A stretch of DNA of 64,000 nt from NCBI GenBank assembly GCA_009664345.1, contig CP043547.1:2136709-2200708 (forward strand), written 5' to 3'. The DNA is from Planctomycetales bacterium 10988 (GTDB lineage Bacteria; Planctomycetota; Planctomycetia; Pirellulales; Pb10988). Positions 27,390 to 36,478 of this stretch are shown one piece after another. Position 1 is the first letter of the stretch. Each line of letters opens with the position of its first letter. Below the pieces are notes generated by a model. The model was given only the letters and a program-made list of their open reading frames with translations, had not been told where the DNA came from and ran no database searches. The position numbers and the translations under genes were made by a program.

Positions 27390-28356
27390 CTTCGGCCTCC
27401 TTTTCTAAAGAGAAAGATTCGTCCCTTGTATCATCAGATAAACGCTGGCCCGTTGCATTAATAAACACATCTTCAAGCGTTGGTTTTCCTAACGTTAAGG
27501 ATTGAATTGTGTCAGAAAATCGTTCCATTAAAGGAACAATTTGTTGAGCGGCCTCTGGGGGTTGTACGCGAACTTGATGATCTAAGATAGAGACTGGCCA
27601 AGAAAAAACTTGTTGAATCGCATCAGCTAACGCTTGTGGCTGATCCGCCGTTAAATAAATAGACTCGCCACCAATTTGCTGTTGCAATGTTTCCGGCGAT
27701 CCTTGCTCAATAATTTTTCCTTGATGGAGAATCGCCAATTGATCGACTTTGTCGGCTTCTTCCAACAAGTGCGTGGTGATCACAATGGTAACGTCATGTT
27801 CTTCTTTCAGTGTTAACAACGCTTCCCAAAGTTGACTTCGAATCCGTGGATCAAGCCCATTACTTGGTTCATCCAACAATAAAAGTCGCGGCGAATGCAA
27901 TAAACTTTTCGCGATTTCCACGCGACGGCGTAAACCTCCAGAAAGCTCTTGCACCAAGTCCGCACGCCGGTCTTCAATTTTCAATAAGTCTAACAGTTCA
28001 TCAATTCGCTTTTTTAAAGACTTTCCAAAGTAGCCGTAAAGGTTTCCTTGAAAGACTAAATTTTCATAAACGGTTAGATGCCGGTCGAGACTCGGAGCTT
28101 GAAAAACAACCCCTAACGATTCGCGAACTTGGGGTTGTTCGGCAGGCAGTGGATATTCAAAAACTTTGATCGAGCCAGATTGCAATGGGATGAGCGTGGA
28201 AAGTAAGCGAAAGAGAGTTGTTTTTCCTCCCCCATTGGGTCCGAGGAAGGCGAACATTTCTCCAGCAGGAATCTGAACACTTAATCCGTTTAAAGCCAAA
28301 CGCTGGCCATAGCGATGTTGAACATTTTCTACATCAATGGCCCAAGTTGACATCAT
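27373..28356 (-). CDS. ABC transporter ATP-binding protein
   Basis: 327 residues. It has Walker A LGPNGGGKTT (about 38-47), signature LSGGLRRRVEIA (about 138-149), Walker B LLLLDEPSNGLDP (about 157-169) and H-loop TTHLLEEADKV. It has the short C-terminal extension of DrrA/CcmA-like exporters. It overlaps the permease gene by 17 bases. CcmA-like transporters next to oxidase genes are thought to serve haem or cofactor traffic, but the substrate is not shown by the sequence. The A in the 'GPNGGGKTT' loop region is normal. Confidence 0.93.
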   Translation of the reverse strand: MMSTWAIDVENVQHRYGQRLALNGLSVQIPAGEMFAFLGPNGGGKTTLFRLLSTLIPLQSGSIKVFEYPLPAEQPQVRESLGVVFQAPSLDRHLTVYENLVFQGNLYGYFGKSLKKRIDELLDLLKIEDRRADLVQELSGGLRRRVEIAKSLLHSPRLLLLDEPSNGLDPRIRSQLWEALLTLKEEHDVTIVITTHLLEEADKVDQLAILHQGKIIEQGSPETLQQQIGGESIYLTADQPQALADAIQQVFSWPVSILDHQVRVQPPEAAQQIVPLMERFSDTIQSLTLGKPTLEDVFINATGQRLSDDTRDESFSLEKEAEVENAH

Positions 28357-28379
28357 TCCCTTCTTTCTTCAATGATAAA

Positions 28380-28826
28380 TTAACTGTCAGAATTTTCTTC
28401 GATGTTTAACTTTCCTTCACGCATCAAGGCCGCTTCCGGTGCTGCTTCGCGAATTTCTTCCGCCTCCTGCGGATGGGCGGCGAATCGTTCTCGCTCTGTT
28501 GAATAATCCAACATTCGATAGCCGATGTCAGGCACCAAACCCAATAACAAAATGGTCGCCATGAGAAGGCTTGGAATGGTTAACACATACTTCCAGGCGA
28601 CCTCCCAATGAAGATGCATAAAAAAGAGAATGACTAACGATGCCTTGACCACGGCAATCGCCATCATAAAAAGACGGCTGGAAGCAGTCGGCACGCGGGT
28701 ATTCCAAAATTCAAAATAAGTCAAAAAGGAACCGAGCGTTAACAAACATAGAGCCAAGAAAACAACAAAAAATAGATTGCTGTGATCATGTCCTTTTTCT
28801 ACGGTCTGATCAGAAGAAGATTCCAT
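28380..28826 (-). CDS. cytochrome c oxidase subunit IV-type protein
   Basis: 148 residues with three transmembrane helices: NLFFVVFLALCLLTLGSFLTYFEF, LFMMAIAVVKASLVILFFMHLHWE and YVLTIPSLLMATILLLGL. The pattern K-A-S-L-V-x-x-F-F-M-H-L is diagnostic of the prokaryotic COX4/CyoD-like small subunit. AAGGG lies five to six bases before the ATG. It lies directly after subunit III and probably stabilises the oxidase core. Confidence 0.88.
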   Translation of the reverse strand: MESSSDQTVEKGHDHSNLFFVVFLALCLLTLGSFLTYFEFWNTRVPTASSRLFMMAIAVVKASLVILFFMHLHWEVAWKYVLTIPSLLMATILLLGLVPDIGYRMLDYSTERERFAAHPQEAEEIREAAPEAALMREGKLNIEENSDS

Positions 28827-28885
28827 CGCGTCCCTTTTTACTTTTCAATACTTGCTAGTTGTCAGCCATTCTCTCTTACACAAAA

Positions 28886-29938
28886 CTAAAAAAGATAGAG
28901 AAGTGGAAAGAGAAAGATCCAAACCAAGTCAACAAAGTGCCAATAAAGGCCTAAATTTTCAACAAGCCCTGCCCTGGCGACGGTCAACCGCAAAGGTAAA
29001 ACAAGCGCAAAGGCAATTAATCCAACTAGTACATGGATGGCATGAAACCCAGTTAAGAGAAAGTAAGTGCTCACCCACATATTTCCACCGGGGATGACCA
29101 TGGGAAGTTCCAACCAAGGTTCTAAAACATTCCAGCCCGCAAAGTGTTCTTCTTCATGATCGTCACTACCATGATGAACAGGGGCCGGAGGCATCACATT
29201 ATAGGCAAAGGCCGGCATTTGGCTGACAGGAAGATCGGCCCAAACCCAACGCTCTACCACTTCCCCATCTCGTTCTTCAATCAACTTTGTTTTAAAATGA
29301 AAATCTTTTAACACTTGTTGTCGATGTGCATTGCGATCTAAAGCAAGTTCTATCGTTCCAAGTCGATCCAATGCCTGGGGGGAATCCTCTTCGGCAAGCT
29401 CTTTTTTCTCTCGAAGTAGTTCGGATTCCTCTGAAGAAAGCTCTTGATCAATTTCTAAAAGTCGTTGTTTAACAGCTGTGCGATAATAAACATCAGGTCG
29501 TTCGTAAATTAAGCTTCTTGGTTGTGAAGGATAAAGGTGATGAGCAAATTTTTCTTTATATTCATAGCCTTTCACACCTAGAAAAACGGTCCCTAATAAC
29601 AGAGTGGCCAAGAGCCAAGCCTTCGCCCTTCGTGGGTAGGAACCTCGAATCGATTCCAAAGCAAAAACAATCGTGACACTCGAACAGATCAACACAAAAG
29701 TATTTAATGCTCCCAATGGTTCGGAAAGATGCACATCATGCTGACGCGGCCACACAGGCGCGCCGAATCTTAACACAATATAGGAGCCGATCAAAGCGGC
29801 GAAGAACATAATCTCCGTGGAGAGAAAAAGCCATAAACAGACCTTTCCCCGCGGAATCGGAAGTCCCGGTTGATATTGAAACCCACCGTGGTGGTGAGCT
29901 TCAGCAGTTGAGGTTTCAGCAGGAGGGGAAGCATTCAT
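28886..29938 (-). CDS. ctaE: cytochrome c oxidase subunit III with a long hydrophilic insert
   Basis: 350 residues, well above the usual ~200 of five-helix subunit III proteins. The conserved helices are [24 protein letters not shown] (about 31-54), two more to about 125, and the C-terminal pair containing [18 protein letters not shown] and [19 protein letters not shown]. Between helices, residues about 130-285 form a charged, partly coiled-coil region ([24 protein letters not shown]) that is not part of the canonical fold. The protein accompanies subunits I and II in the membrane oxidase. Confidence 0.92.
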   Translation of the reverse strand: MNASPPAETSTAEAHHHGGFQYQPGLPIPRGKVCLWLFLSTEIMFFAALIGSYIVLRFGAPVWPRQHDVHLSEPLGALNTFVLICSSVTIVFALESIRGSYPRRAKAWLLATLLLGTVFLGVKGYEYKEKFAHHLYPSQPRSLIYERPDVYYRTAVKQRLLEIDQELSSEESELLREKKELAEEDSPQALDRLGTIELALDRNAHRQQVLKDFHFKTKLIEERDGEVVERWVWADLPVSQMPAFAYNVMPPAPVHHGSDDHEEEHFAGWNVLEPWLELPMVIPGGNMWVSTYFLLTGFHAIHVLVGLIAFALVLPLRLTVARAGLVENLGLYWHFVDLVWIFLFPLLYLF

Positions 29939-30020
29939 CTTGGGGAAACCTAATAGGCAGGAAAGGTTAGACTTTATGGTAATCGTAAATTGAGCGTTTA
30001 GACAATGAAGTCTCGTCTAT

Positions 30021-30953
30021 TTAATTTCCACTAACAAAGAAGGGAGTGATCAAGGTACAATCAATCACATAACTCATAAACACAAGTGGAAGATAAAGTA
30101 AAGAGCAGCGTAACAGCCCACGGGCAGTTTTTTCTGCCGGCTGATAACTAAACACCCAGGAATATTTCAAAAAGATACAGTTCAACAGAAAGGAAGTCAC
30201 TAGAAAGAAGAGACCTGTATTTCCTTGAGCGACCAACATTCCATTGATGGGAAATAAAAGTAAACAACTAAAGAGTGTCATTCCCGCAGTCCAACGATGG
30301 GAAGGATCATAGGAAGGAAGCATCTTAATTCCCGCTTGGAAATAATCTTGTTTACATAGCCAAGCAATGGAAAAGAAGTGTGGAAATTGCCACAGGAAGA
30401 CCACCATAAAGAGAGCGATTGCCTCTAAATTGATCGGTCGCCCCGTTGCAACCCAACCGATTAAGACCGGCAAGGCTCCAGGGAATGCCCCGACGAAAGT
30501 ATTCCAAACGGTGACTTTCTTTAAAGGTGTATAAACCAAGACATAAAGGCACCAACTTAACAGCGCCAGCTCCGCCGTAAAAAGATTGACCCATTCCGAC
30601 AAAACAATCCAACCAAGCACGCCCAAGCCAATCCCTAAGGCATAGGCTTCCATCAAGCGAAGTCTTCCCGTCGGAAGTGGCCTGCCGGCAGTCCGAGGCA
30701 TAAGGCGATCGAGTTTTCTTTCCCAAATATGATTGAACACACTGGCGCTAGCGGCCACCGCACCGACCCCGAACATCGTGACAAAGAGGAGCAAGGGAGA
30801 AAGGGCTCCACCTGTCGCTGCGAAACTGCCAACCATCACCGTCAGGATGACCAGAGTCACAATCCGCGGCTTGGTTAATTCCAAATAATCGGCCCAATGG
30901 GCAAGCGATAAGGCTCGCCGTACTTCGTGAACAAGGGCCTCTGCTGTACTCAT
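30021..30953 (-). CDS. ctaB: protohaem IX farnesyltransferase (haem O synthase)
   Basis: Farnesylates haem B to haem O in the membrane. 310 residues, UbiA superfamily, with eight to nine helices. The prenyl-diphosphate motif is NHIWERKLDRLMPRTAGRPLP (about 92-112); the first aspartate of the usual N-D-x2-D pattern is a glutamate here. The second loop reads YTPLKKVTVWNTFVGAFPGALPVLIGW. Its ATG overlaps the stop of the haem A synthase gene by ATGA, so the two haem-modification enzymes are coupled. Confidence 0.94.
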   Translation of the reverse strand: MSTAEALVHEVRRALSLAHWADYLELTKPRIVTLVILTVMVGSFAATGGALSPLLLFVTMFGVGAVAASASVFNHIWERKLDRLMPRTAGRPLPTGRLRLMEAYALGIGLGVLGWIVLSEWVNLFTAELALLSWCLYVLVYTPLKKVTVWNTFVGAFPGALPVLIGWVATGRPINLEAIALFMVVFLWQFPHFFSIAWLCKQDYFQAGIKMLPSYDPSHRWTAGMTLFSCLLLFPINGMLVAQGNTGLFFLVTSFLLNCIFLKYSWVFSYQPAEKTARGLLRCSLLYLPLVFMSYVIDCTLITPFFVSGN

Positions 30954-31969
30954 GATACGGGCTCCGCAATGCTGGCTGAAGCGGTCGTTTCAGCTGGCTG
31001 ATCGATGGAAGAAGGCGAGGAGGAAAGCCATCGGAAAGAACCGACAGCAATCACCAAGGTGAGAGAAAAGAAGGTCGCTCCGCCTAAAACATGTCCGGTT
31101 GTGCTGAGAAGTTGATCGGCCCCGCCGGCGACGACGACATAAGTTTCCAAGCCCCCATAGCGAGCGAGCCAGACACCTCCCCCTAGCAGTAATTGAAGGA
31201 GAAGAACACTCAAAAGTCCGCCTGAGGCCCAGCGAAAACCTGGTACTTGGCGGCCTACCAGAGCAAGCGAAATGGCCAACCAAGTCACAAGGCAACTTAA
31301 TAAGGTCGCCAAGGCTAAGTGAGAGAGGACCGAATGCCAATGGGGAAAATGCCGAAGGGCGGCTCCGAAAACGACTTGAAGATAGGTCAACCCCGCGACA
31401 GAAACGGCCAAGGCATGGACTTTCCCAGCGGCAGGATGATAGATGGGCTTCGCTTCTTGCCAGCGTTTGGTTGCAAAGAAAACCATCAGCATCGCCATGG
31501 CAAAGAAAAGTTGCCCGGTGCAGCCGTGGATCATGGCCAAGGCTTGATCGATGTGCAACACCCTCAATCCGCCCAAAACCCCTTGTAAAATGACAGCGAC
31601 CAGGACGACGAGTGAGAAATATTTCACAATCCGCAGCGAAGATTTCCACCAGGAAACCCCGACCAGAAAGATCGAAAGGATTCCGACAAGCGAGCCTAAC
31701 AGCCGATGGCCGTGTTCCACCAGCACATCGCGCGGGCCATTCAACCAAGCGGCTAGCGGGTAAGTAAACATATTGTAGCCAAAAGTCGTCGGCCAATCGG
31801 GAACCGCCATGCCGGCTTTCAAGGTCGTTACCATGGCCCCGACTGCAATCAGCAAAAACGTACACCCCATCACCAAGAGCGCGGCTATCCAAGGCAGCGG
31901 ACTCCAAAAGGTAGAGGCCCCTTGCTTTGGTTGATTGCTGTCAGGTTGTTTGCTTGTCCGGGTAGACAT
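30950..31969 (-). CDS. ctaA: haem A synthase, COX15/CtaA family
   Basis: Oxidises haem O to haem A for the aa3 oxidase. 339 residues with eight predicted helices. The conserved histidines are visible in EHGHRLLGSLVG (about 84-95), MIHGCTGQLFFA (about 142-153), SVLSHLALATLLS and LSTTGHVLGGATFF. The E-H-x-H-R motif marks the catalytic half. A 56-base gap holding a copy of the dispersed palindrome separates it from the subunit I gene. Confidence 0.93.
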   Translation of the reverse strand: MSTRTSKQPDSNQPKQGASTFWSPLPWIAALLVMGCTFLLIAVGAMVTTLKAGMAVPDWPTTFGYNMFTYPLAAWLNGPRDVLVEHGHRLLGSLVGILSIFLVGVSWWKSSLRIVKYFSLVVLVAVILQGVLGGLRVLHIDQALAMIHGCTGQLFFAMAMLMVFFATKRWQEAKPIYHPAAGKVHALAVSVAGLTYLQVVFGAALRHFPHWHSVLSHLALATLLSCLVTWLAISLALVGRQVPGFRWASGGLLSVLLLQLLLGGGVWLARYGGLETYVVVAGGADQLLSTTGHVLGGATFFSLTLVIAVGSFRWLSSSPSSIDQPAETTASASIAEPVS

Positions 31970-31995
31970 GGCTTACGACGACCTTGAAGAGAAAA

Positions 31996-32012
31996 CAAAA
32001 ACTACTTTTTGA
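31996..32012. repeat. dispersed quasi-palindrome between ctaD and ctaA
   Basis: CAAAAACTACTTTTTGA. The 17-base core is identical to the copy at 52136-52152, and the preceding A-rich bases also match closely. It lies 14 bases after the ctaD stop on the minus strand. Confidence 0.6.
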
Positions 32013-32025
32013 TAAAAATCCTTCG

Positions 32026-33825
32026 CTAGGTGGATTCCTTAGGAGCGACAGGTTTCGGAGCGATCCACTGGGGATAAAAATCTTGCTCGCGACCCGGCAC
32101 ACTATATTCATACGGGCCTCGATAGATAATCGGTTGAAAATCATAATTCCCATGGCCGGGAGGACTTGGTGCCGACCATTCTAACGTCGTGGCATGCCAA
32201 GGGTTTCGCCCTGCTCGCGGTCCCAAAAAGATGCTGAGAAAAAAGTTCAACACAAACGGAATTTGAGCGAGGAACATTCCAAAAGCACAAATCGTCATCA
32301 ATTGATTCAGCGGCAACATGTGGGCGAAGATTTCGTAATGATACGGATCGGCCAATCTCCGCGGGAATCCCCCTGCCCCGAGAATGTGCATCGTGAAGAA
32401 AGTCCCATTGAAAAAGACGAACGTCAGGAAGAAGTGAACCTTCCCCCAAAAATCATTCATCATCCGGCCGAACATTTTCGGGAACCAATAGTAAATTCCC
32501 CCGAACACCGCAAAGGCCGTTCCTCCGAAGAGGATGTAATGGAAATGGGCCACGATGAAATAAGTGTCGTGAATGTAGCGATCGACCGGCGTGACTGCCA
32601 TGAAAATGCCGGAGAGCCCCCCGATAATAAACATCGAGAGAAATCCAATACTATAGAGCATCGGCGTGGTGAAATGGATGCGACCACCCCAAAGCGTACC
32701 GAGCCAGTTGAATGTTTTAATCGCACTCGGCAAGGCAATCATAATTGTTGAAAGCATAAACGTGGTGCCCAGCATCGGATTCATGCCGGAGACAAACATA
32801 TGGTGCCCCCACACGATAAATCCTAAAGCGGCAATTCCCCCGATGGCGAAGATCATCGGCTTATAGCCAAAGATTGGTTTTCTAGCAAAACAGGCCATGA
32901 TATCGCTGACCATTCCCATCGCAGGCAGCAACATAATATAGACAGCCGGGTGCGAATAAAACCAAAAGAGGTGTTGCCATAAAAGCGGTTGCCCACCCCC
33001 TGCCCCCGCCGAAACTCCGTTGACGGTTAATCCTTCAGGGATAAAAAAGCCGGTGCCAATCAAGCGGTCGCTAAGTTGCATAAACCCGGCCGCGGTCAGG
33101 ACTGGTAAGGCAAAAGCCTGCAAAATCGCCGTGATGAACATTCCCCAAATTGTCAGCGGTAAACGGAACATCGTCATACCAGGAGCCCGCATCTGGAGGA
33201 TGGTCGTCATGTAATTGACCGATCCGAGCATCGAAGAGATGCCGACAAACGTCAGACCCAATAGCCATAAGGTTTGAGCAAAGCCGCTCCCTGGGGCTGC
33301 ATTCGAAACCGAAGAAAGCGGGGGATACGAGGTCCAACCGGTTGCTGGTCCGCCAGCGAAAAACATACTGGCAGTGAAAGCAATAAACGCCGGCCACATA
33401 AACCAATAGCTCAACATATTCAGCGTAGGAAAGGCCATATCTTCCGCCCCGATCATGAGCGGAATCAAATAATTTCCAAAAGCCCCGGCCAAAATCGGAA
33501 TGATCACCAAGAAGACCATCACCGTACCGTGCATCGTAAAGAGGACCGTGTAAAATTCTGGGGAGATTTGACCTCCGGTATGCGGAAAGAGGAGCGGTCC
33601 GACCAGCGGCATTTCCGCCCAAGGCCAGGCCAGTTGCCAGCGAATCGCCATCGCGAGCAACCCGCCGACAAAAAACCAAAGCAGTGTCGAAAACAGGAAT
33701 TGAATCCCAATCACTTTATGATCAACAGAAAAAACATAGGTACCAAGGAAATCGATCGCTCGGCCAAAGAGGCCCCGTCGCGAATCGGCTGGCAGGGCAT
33801 GTCCCGAATGAACCGTACTACTCAT
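32026..33825 (-). CDS. ctaD: cytochrome c oxidase subunit I, A2 type
   Basis: 599 residues with twelve helices. Haem a ligands are H99 in TMHGTVMVF and H429 in VAHFHYILFG, where H427 is the haem a3 ligand. CuB ligands are H292 and the pair H341-H342 in VWGHHMFVSGM. The motif FYSHPAVYI (289-297) keeps the His-Tyr pair (H292, Y296) but lacks the D-channel glutamate of mitochondrial-like enzymes; the preceding Tyr-Ser marks the A2 subclass. It reduces oxygen to water and pumps protons. The ATG overlaps the ctaC stop by ATGA. Confidence 0.97.
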   Translation of the reverse strand: MSSTVHSGHALPADSRRGLFGRAIDFLGTYVFSVDHKVIGIQFLFSTLLWFFVGGLLAMAIRWQLAWPWAEMPLVGPLLFPHTGGQISPEFYTVLFTMHGTVMVFLVIIPILAGAFGNYLIPLMIGAEDMAFPTLNMLSYWFMWPAFIAFTASMFFAGGPATGWTSYPPLSSVSNAAPGSGFAQTLWLLGLTFVGISSMLGSVNYMTTILQMRAPGMTMFRLPLTIWGMFITAILQAFALPVLTAAGFMQLSDRLIGTGFFIPEGLTVNGVSAGAGGGQPLLWQHLFWFYSHPAVYIMLLPAMGMVSDIMACFARKPIFGYKPMIFAIGGIAALGFIVWGHHMFVSGMNPMLGTTFMLSTIMIALPSAIKTFNWLGTLWGGRIHFTTPMLYSIGFLSMFIIGGLSGIFMAVTPVDRYIHDTYFIVAHFHYILFGGTAFAVFGGIYYWFPKMFGRMMNDFWGKVHFFLTFVFFNGTFFTMHILGAGGFPRRLADPYHYEIFAHMLPLNQLMTICAFGMFLAQIPFVLNFFLSIFLGPRAGRNPWHATTLEWSAPSPPGHGNYDFQPIIYRGPYEYSVPGREQDFYPQWIAPKPVAPKEST

Positions 33826-34580
33826 TGAACGGCCTCCTGTTCATTCGCCATCGTCTTGAGCCATTGTTGAAAATTCTCTTGCGATTGAATGGTTAATCGC
33901 CCTTTCATCTTGTAATGCCCCCAACCACACAACTCCGCACAGACAAGGTCGAACTCACCAACTTCCTTGGCACGAAACCAAACTCGGCCCGTCATGCCAG
34001 GAACAATGTCTTGCTTCAGCCGCAAATTCGGCAAAAAGAAACTGTGCAATACATCTTCACTTTTTAAATAGACCACGACTTCACGATTGACCGGCACATG
34101 CAAATCGTTGACATGATAAAGATCGTCCGGCGTGTCAAATTCTCCATCGGGACCAGGATACCGAATCCGCCATTCAAACTGTCGTCCGGTGACTTCGACT
34201 TCCAAAGCGGGGTCTTCTGGCGGACGCATCGTGAGATTCGCCCAAGCTTGAATTTGATACAGTCCTAAAAAGACAAGAATAAAGGCAGGAATCACCGTCC
34301 AAAAAAGTTCCAGCGAATGATTTCCATGACTATAAATGGCCGGTTCGGTTCTCCGCCTAGCATCATAAAACCAAACAAAGAAAGCCAACAAGATTTGCGT
34401 CAATAAAAAGACCACCCCCGTCAACCACAAGATTAAATAAAATAGGTGATCAATTTCGCCTCCCATGACCGAGACATCTTTGGGAAGCCAGAGATTCATC
34501 GCCGGGGCAGCAACAAAAATCGCCGTTCCAATCAAAGGAACGAGAAGAAAGAATAAACTCCAATGGGTGAATGCTTTCAC
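33822..34580 (-). CDS. ctaC: cytochrome c oxidase subunit II
   Basis: 252 residues from a GTG start, chosen because GGAGAAGG lies just upstream; the longer frame to 34676 adds an unrelated N-terminus. Three hydrophobic segments (about 5-25, 45-70 and 95-115) precede the cupredoxin domain. All CuA ligands are present: H179 in LHSFFLPNLRLKQD, then C214, E216, C218, H222 and M225 in CAELCGWGHYKM. No cytochrome c domain is fused, so electrons must come from a separate cytochrome, possibly the di-haem lipoprotein encoded upstream. Confidence 0.95.
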   Translation of the reverse strand: MKAFTHWSLFFLLVPLIGTAIFVAAPAMNLWLPKDVSVMGGEIDHLFYLILWLTGVVFLLTQILLAFFVWFYDARRRTEPAIYSHGNHSLELFWTVIPAFILVFLGLYQIQAWANLTMRPPEDPALEVEVTGRQFEWRIRYPGPDGEFDTPDDLYHVNDLHVPVNREVVVYLKSEDVLHSFFLPNLRLKQDIVPGMTGRVWFRAKEVGEFDLVCAELCGWGHYKMKGRLTIQSQENFQQWLKTMANEQEAVQ

Positions 34581-34820
34581 CGAGACCTTCTCCAACTTTT
34601 CAGAGGCGAGCGATGGCGACCTGTTCCCTCGAAAGGTATGGCCAAAACTTAAATGAAATAAAGAACACTCGATCAAAAGTGAATTTCAATTCGTTTTGTC
34701 CACCCATTCGAAAATCAATCCAAACCAAGCAAGTGTTCTCAGTGTAAAGGAGATCGATTTTCTAGATAGGGATAAAAGTGAAAAAATGCCAACCTGAGCA
34801 AAATCTCACAAGATCAAAAG

Positions 34821-36257
34821 TTAAAATCGCTCACGAGCGGGGGCTTGTGGATTATGATCAACAGCGGCTTTGCTGATCGAATCATAAGGTAGGGATTGTA
34901 CATAATGCACGAGGTGCCAGATATCATCCGAAGACAAACTCGAACCGAACTCTGGCATCCCCGAAGGAATCACCCCGCAATACATTCTCCAATAAAGATC
35001 GATGGGGCGACGGCCGCCACGATACGTTCCGATACGGAGATTGCGAGGATTAATCTTTTGTAAAGGCAAGGCGAAAAGCTTATCGACATCTTCCACCGGT
35101 TCGCCTTGAGTATTTGCTTTTAATTTATTCCAATAATCGACTTGGATTTGGCCATCCCCCAGGGCGTAATCTCCATGACAACCGGCACACTTGGTCCGCT
35201 TTTCGTCATAAAATAATTCACGCCCTAAAGCGATCGATTCTTCCAAGGGCATTTCCGGAGGGGCTGGCGGCTGAACGCGTTTGGAATCCAAATCCTGCCA
35301 ATTTCCTGACACATAATCGATGCCGGAATCGACCAACTCTTTGGTAAAATCTTCTTCCCCAGGGACAGCAAAGTCTTCTTCAATTTCACTAAGCTGTCGT
35401 AAATAAAGTTCGATCTCGCCCCGCATACTTAAGTAAATAACATATTCCGCCAACGCTCCCAGTTGATCATCGGGAAGCAAAAGAAAAGCCGGCATCGCTG
35501 TGCCATGAATTCCATTTTTTAAAATGCGAATTAAATCGTCTTTGGTTGGTTTTTCGGAGGCCCGATGTGTCGAAATAAATTTAAATTTTCCAGGGCGAAA
35601 ATCTCGTGGATAAGGATGTAGAAAAGAAGCGGTGGGGCCATTGCCGTCACCCGTCATTCCATGACAATGCATGCAATGCTGACGGTAAAGCCCTCGCTGT
35701 GGAAAACGATCGGCAATTTTACTTTTTTCAAGTGTTAAAGGCCCCGCATTTAAATCTTCTAAAACAAGGGTCGATTCTGTTTCTTGTAGCGGCATCCCGG
35801 CATAAACTTGGCCGGATTTTGTTAACACCAAATCATTGGCGGAATTGGTAGGACCGGAAGCCAATGCAATTTGTTTATAATCAAGGCCCAACTCTTTCGA
35901 CACATAAGGTTTATTCGGAGTACCAAAGTAACCTTTTAAAACGTTTGCAAGCTCGGTACTGACTTCTTTCTCTCGCAAGAAGCGTTCGCGATACTCTTCA
36001 TCAATCTCTTTTTTTCGCTCTTGCAGTTGTGTTTCTAAAGCTTGTTGCTGGGCTGGGTCTTCAAGCTGGGCCAACTCTTCTTCACGACGTTCCTGCAAAG
36101 ACTCCATTTGCTCCGCAAACCAATACTGTGGAGTCACCAAACCTTCGGTATTCGCGGTAAATTCAGCGGGCGTTTGCTCACAGCCGAGCATTCCCCCAAA
36201 AAGTGTCAGAAGGAAACACCCTAGAAAAATCGAAGAGGAGGTAGAGGAAACGTTCAT
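34821..36257 (-). CDS. di-haem c-type cytochrome lipoprotein of the oxidase locus
   Basis: 478 residues with a lipoprotein signal (LFGGMLGC at about 19-26). A charged coiled-coil segment follows (about 50-95, LQERREEELAQLED). Two cytochrome c domains carry CMHCH (about 196-200) and CAGCH (about 360-364). It is tethered outside the membrane and sits directly upstream of subunit II. It is the likely electron carrier to the oxidase or part of an alternative complex; this role is inferred from position. Confidence 0.88.
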   Translation of the reverse strand: MNVSSTSSSIFLGCFLLTLFGGMLGCEQTPAEFTANTEGLVTPQYWFAEQMESLQERREEELAQLEDPAQQQALETQLQERKKEIDEEYRERFLREKEVSTELANVLKGYFGTPNKPYVSKELGLDYKQIALASGPTNSANDLVLTKSGQVYAGMPLQETESTLVLEDLNAGPLTLEKSKIADRFPQRGLYRQHCMHCHGMTGDGNGPTASFLHPYPRDFRPGKFKFISTHRASEKPTKDDLIRILKNGIHGTAMPAFLLLPDDQLGALAEYVIYLSMRGEIELYLRQLSEIEEDFAVPGEEDFTKELVDSGIDYVSGNWQDLDSKRVQPPAPPEMPLEESIALGRELFYDEKRTKCAGCHGDYALGDGQIQVDYWNKLKANTQGEPVEDVDKLFALPLQKINPRNLRIGTYRGGRRPIDLYWRMYCGVIPSGMPEFGSSLSSDDIWHLVHYVQSLPYDSISKAAVDHNPQAPARERF

Positions 36258-36375
36258 AGGTGAATTTTTCGTGTGGCTAGAATAGAAATAGTGTCCAATT
36301 TCACTATAGAAAAAGATTGACTATTTCCTTGGCTGGGTCGCAGGTCGTTGTGTTTAGTTTTGTAGTGAAAGAACA

Positions 36376-36410
36376 GGAAGAAGGGGAAGATTGAACTCCC
36401 CCGTTCTTCC
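36376..36410 (-). terminator. hairpin after the cupredoxin lipoprotein gene
   Basis: GGAAGAA (36376-36382) pairs with TTCTTCC (36404-36410), and GGGG with CCCC after a one-base bulge. On the minus strand the stem is followed by TGTTCTTTC, a modest U-rich tail. It lies about 70-100 bases after the gene. Confidence 0.5.
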
Positions 36411-36427
36411 CTATTGTCAGACTCATT

Positions 36428-36469
36428 TTCTATTTAAAAATAACGAGAAGTTATACTGTTTAAATAGAA
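36428..36469. repeat. long A/T-rich inverted repeat after the cupredoxin lipoprotein gene
   Basis: TTCTATTTAAA (36428-36438) is perfectly inverted at 36459-36469. Inside it ATAAC (36440-36444) pairs with GTTAT (36450-36454) around GAGAA. The outer arm is 10 bases from the stop codon. It could be an RNA stabiliser or terminator stem, or a DNA binding site. Confidence 0.65.
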
Positions 36470-36478
36470 ACAAAGACT

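Noticed and set aside
30990-31907. Minus-strand frame of 305 codons inside ctaA
   Set aside because: Same strand, different frame from the haem A synthase whose histidine motifs are intact.
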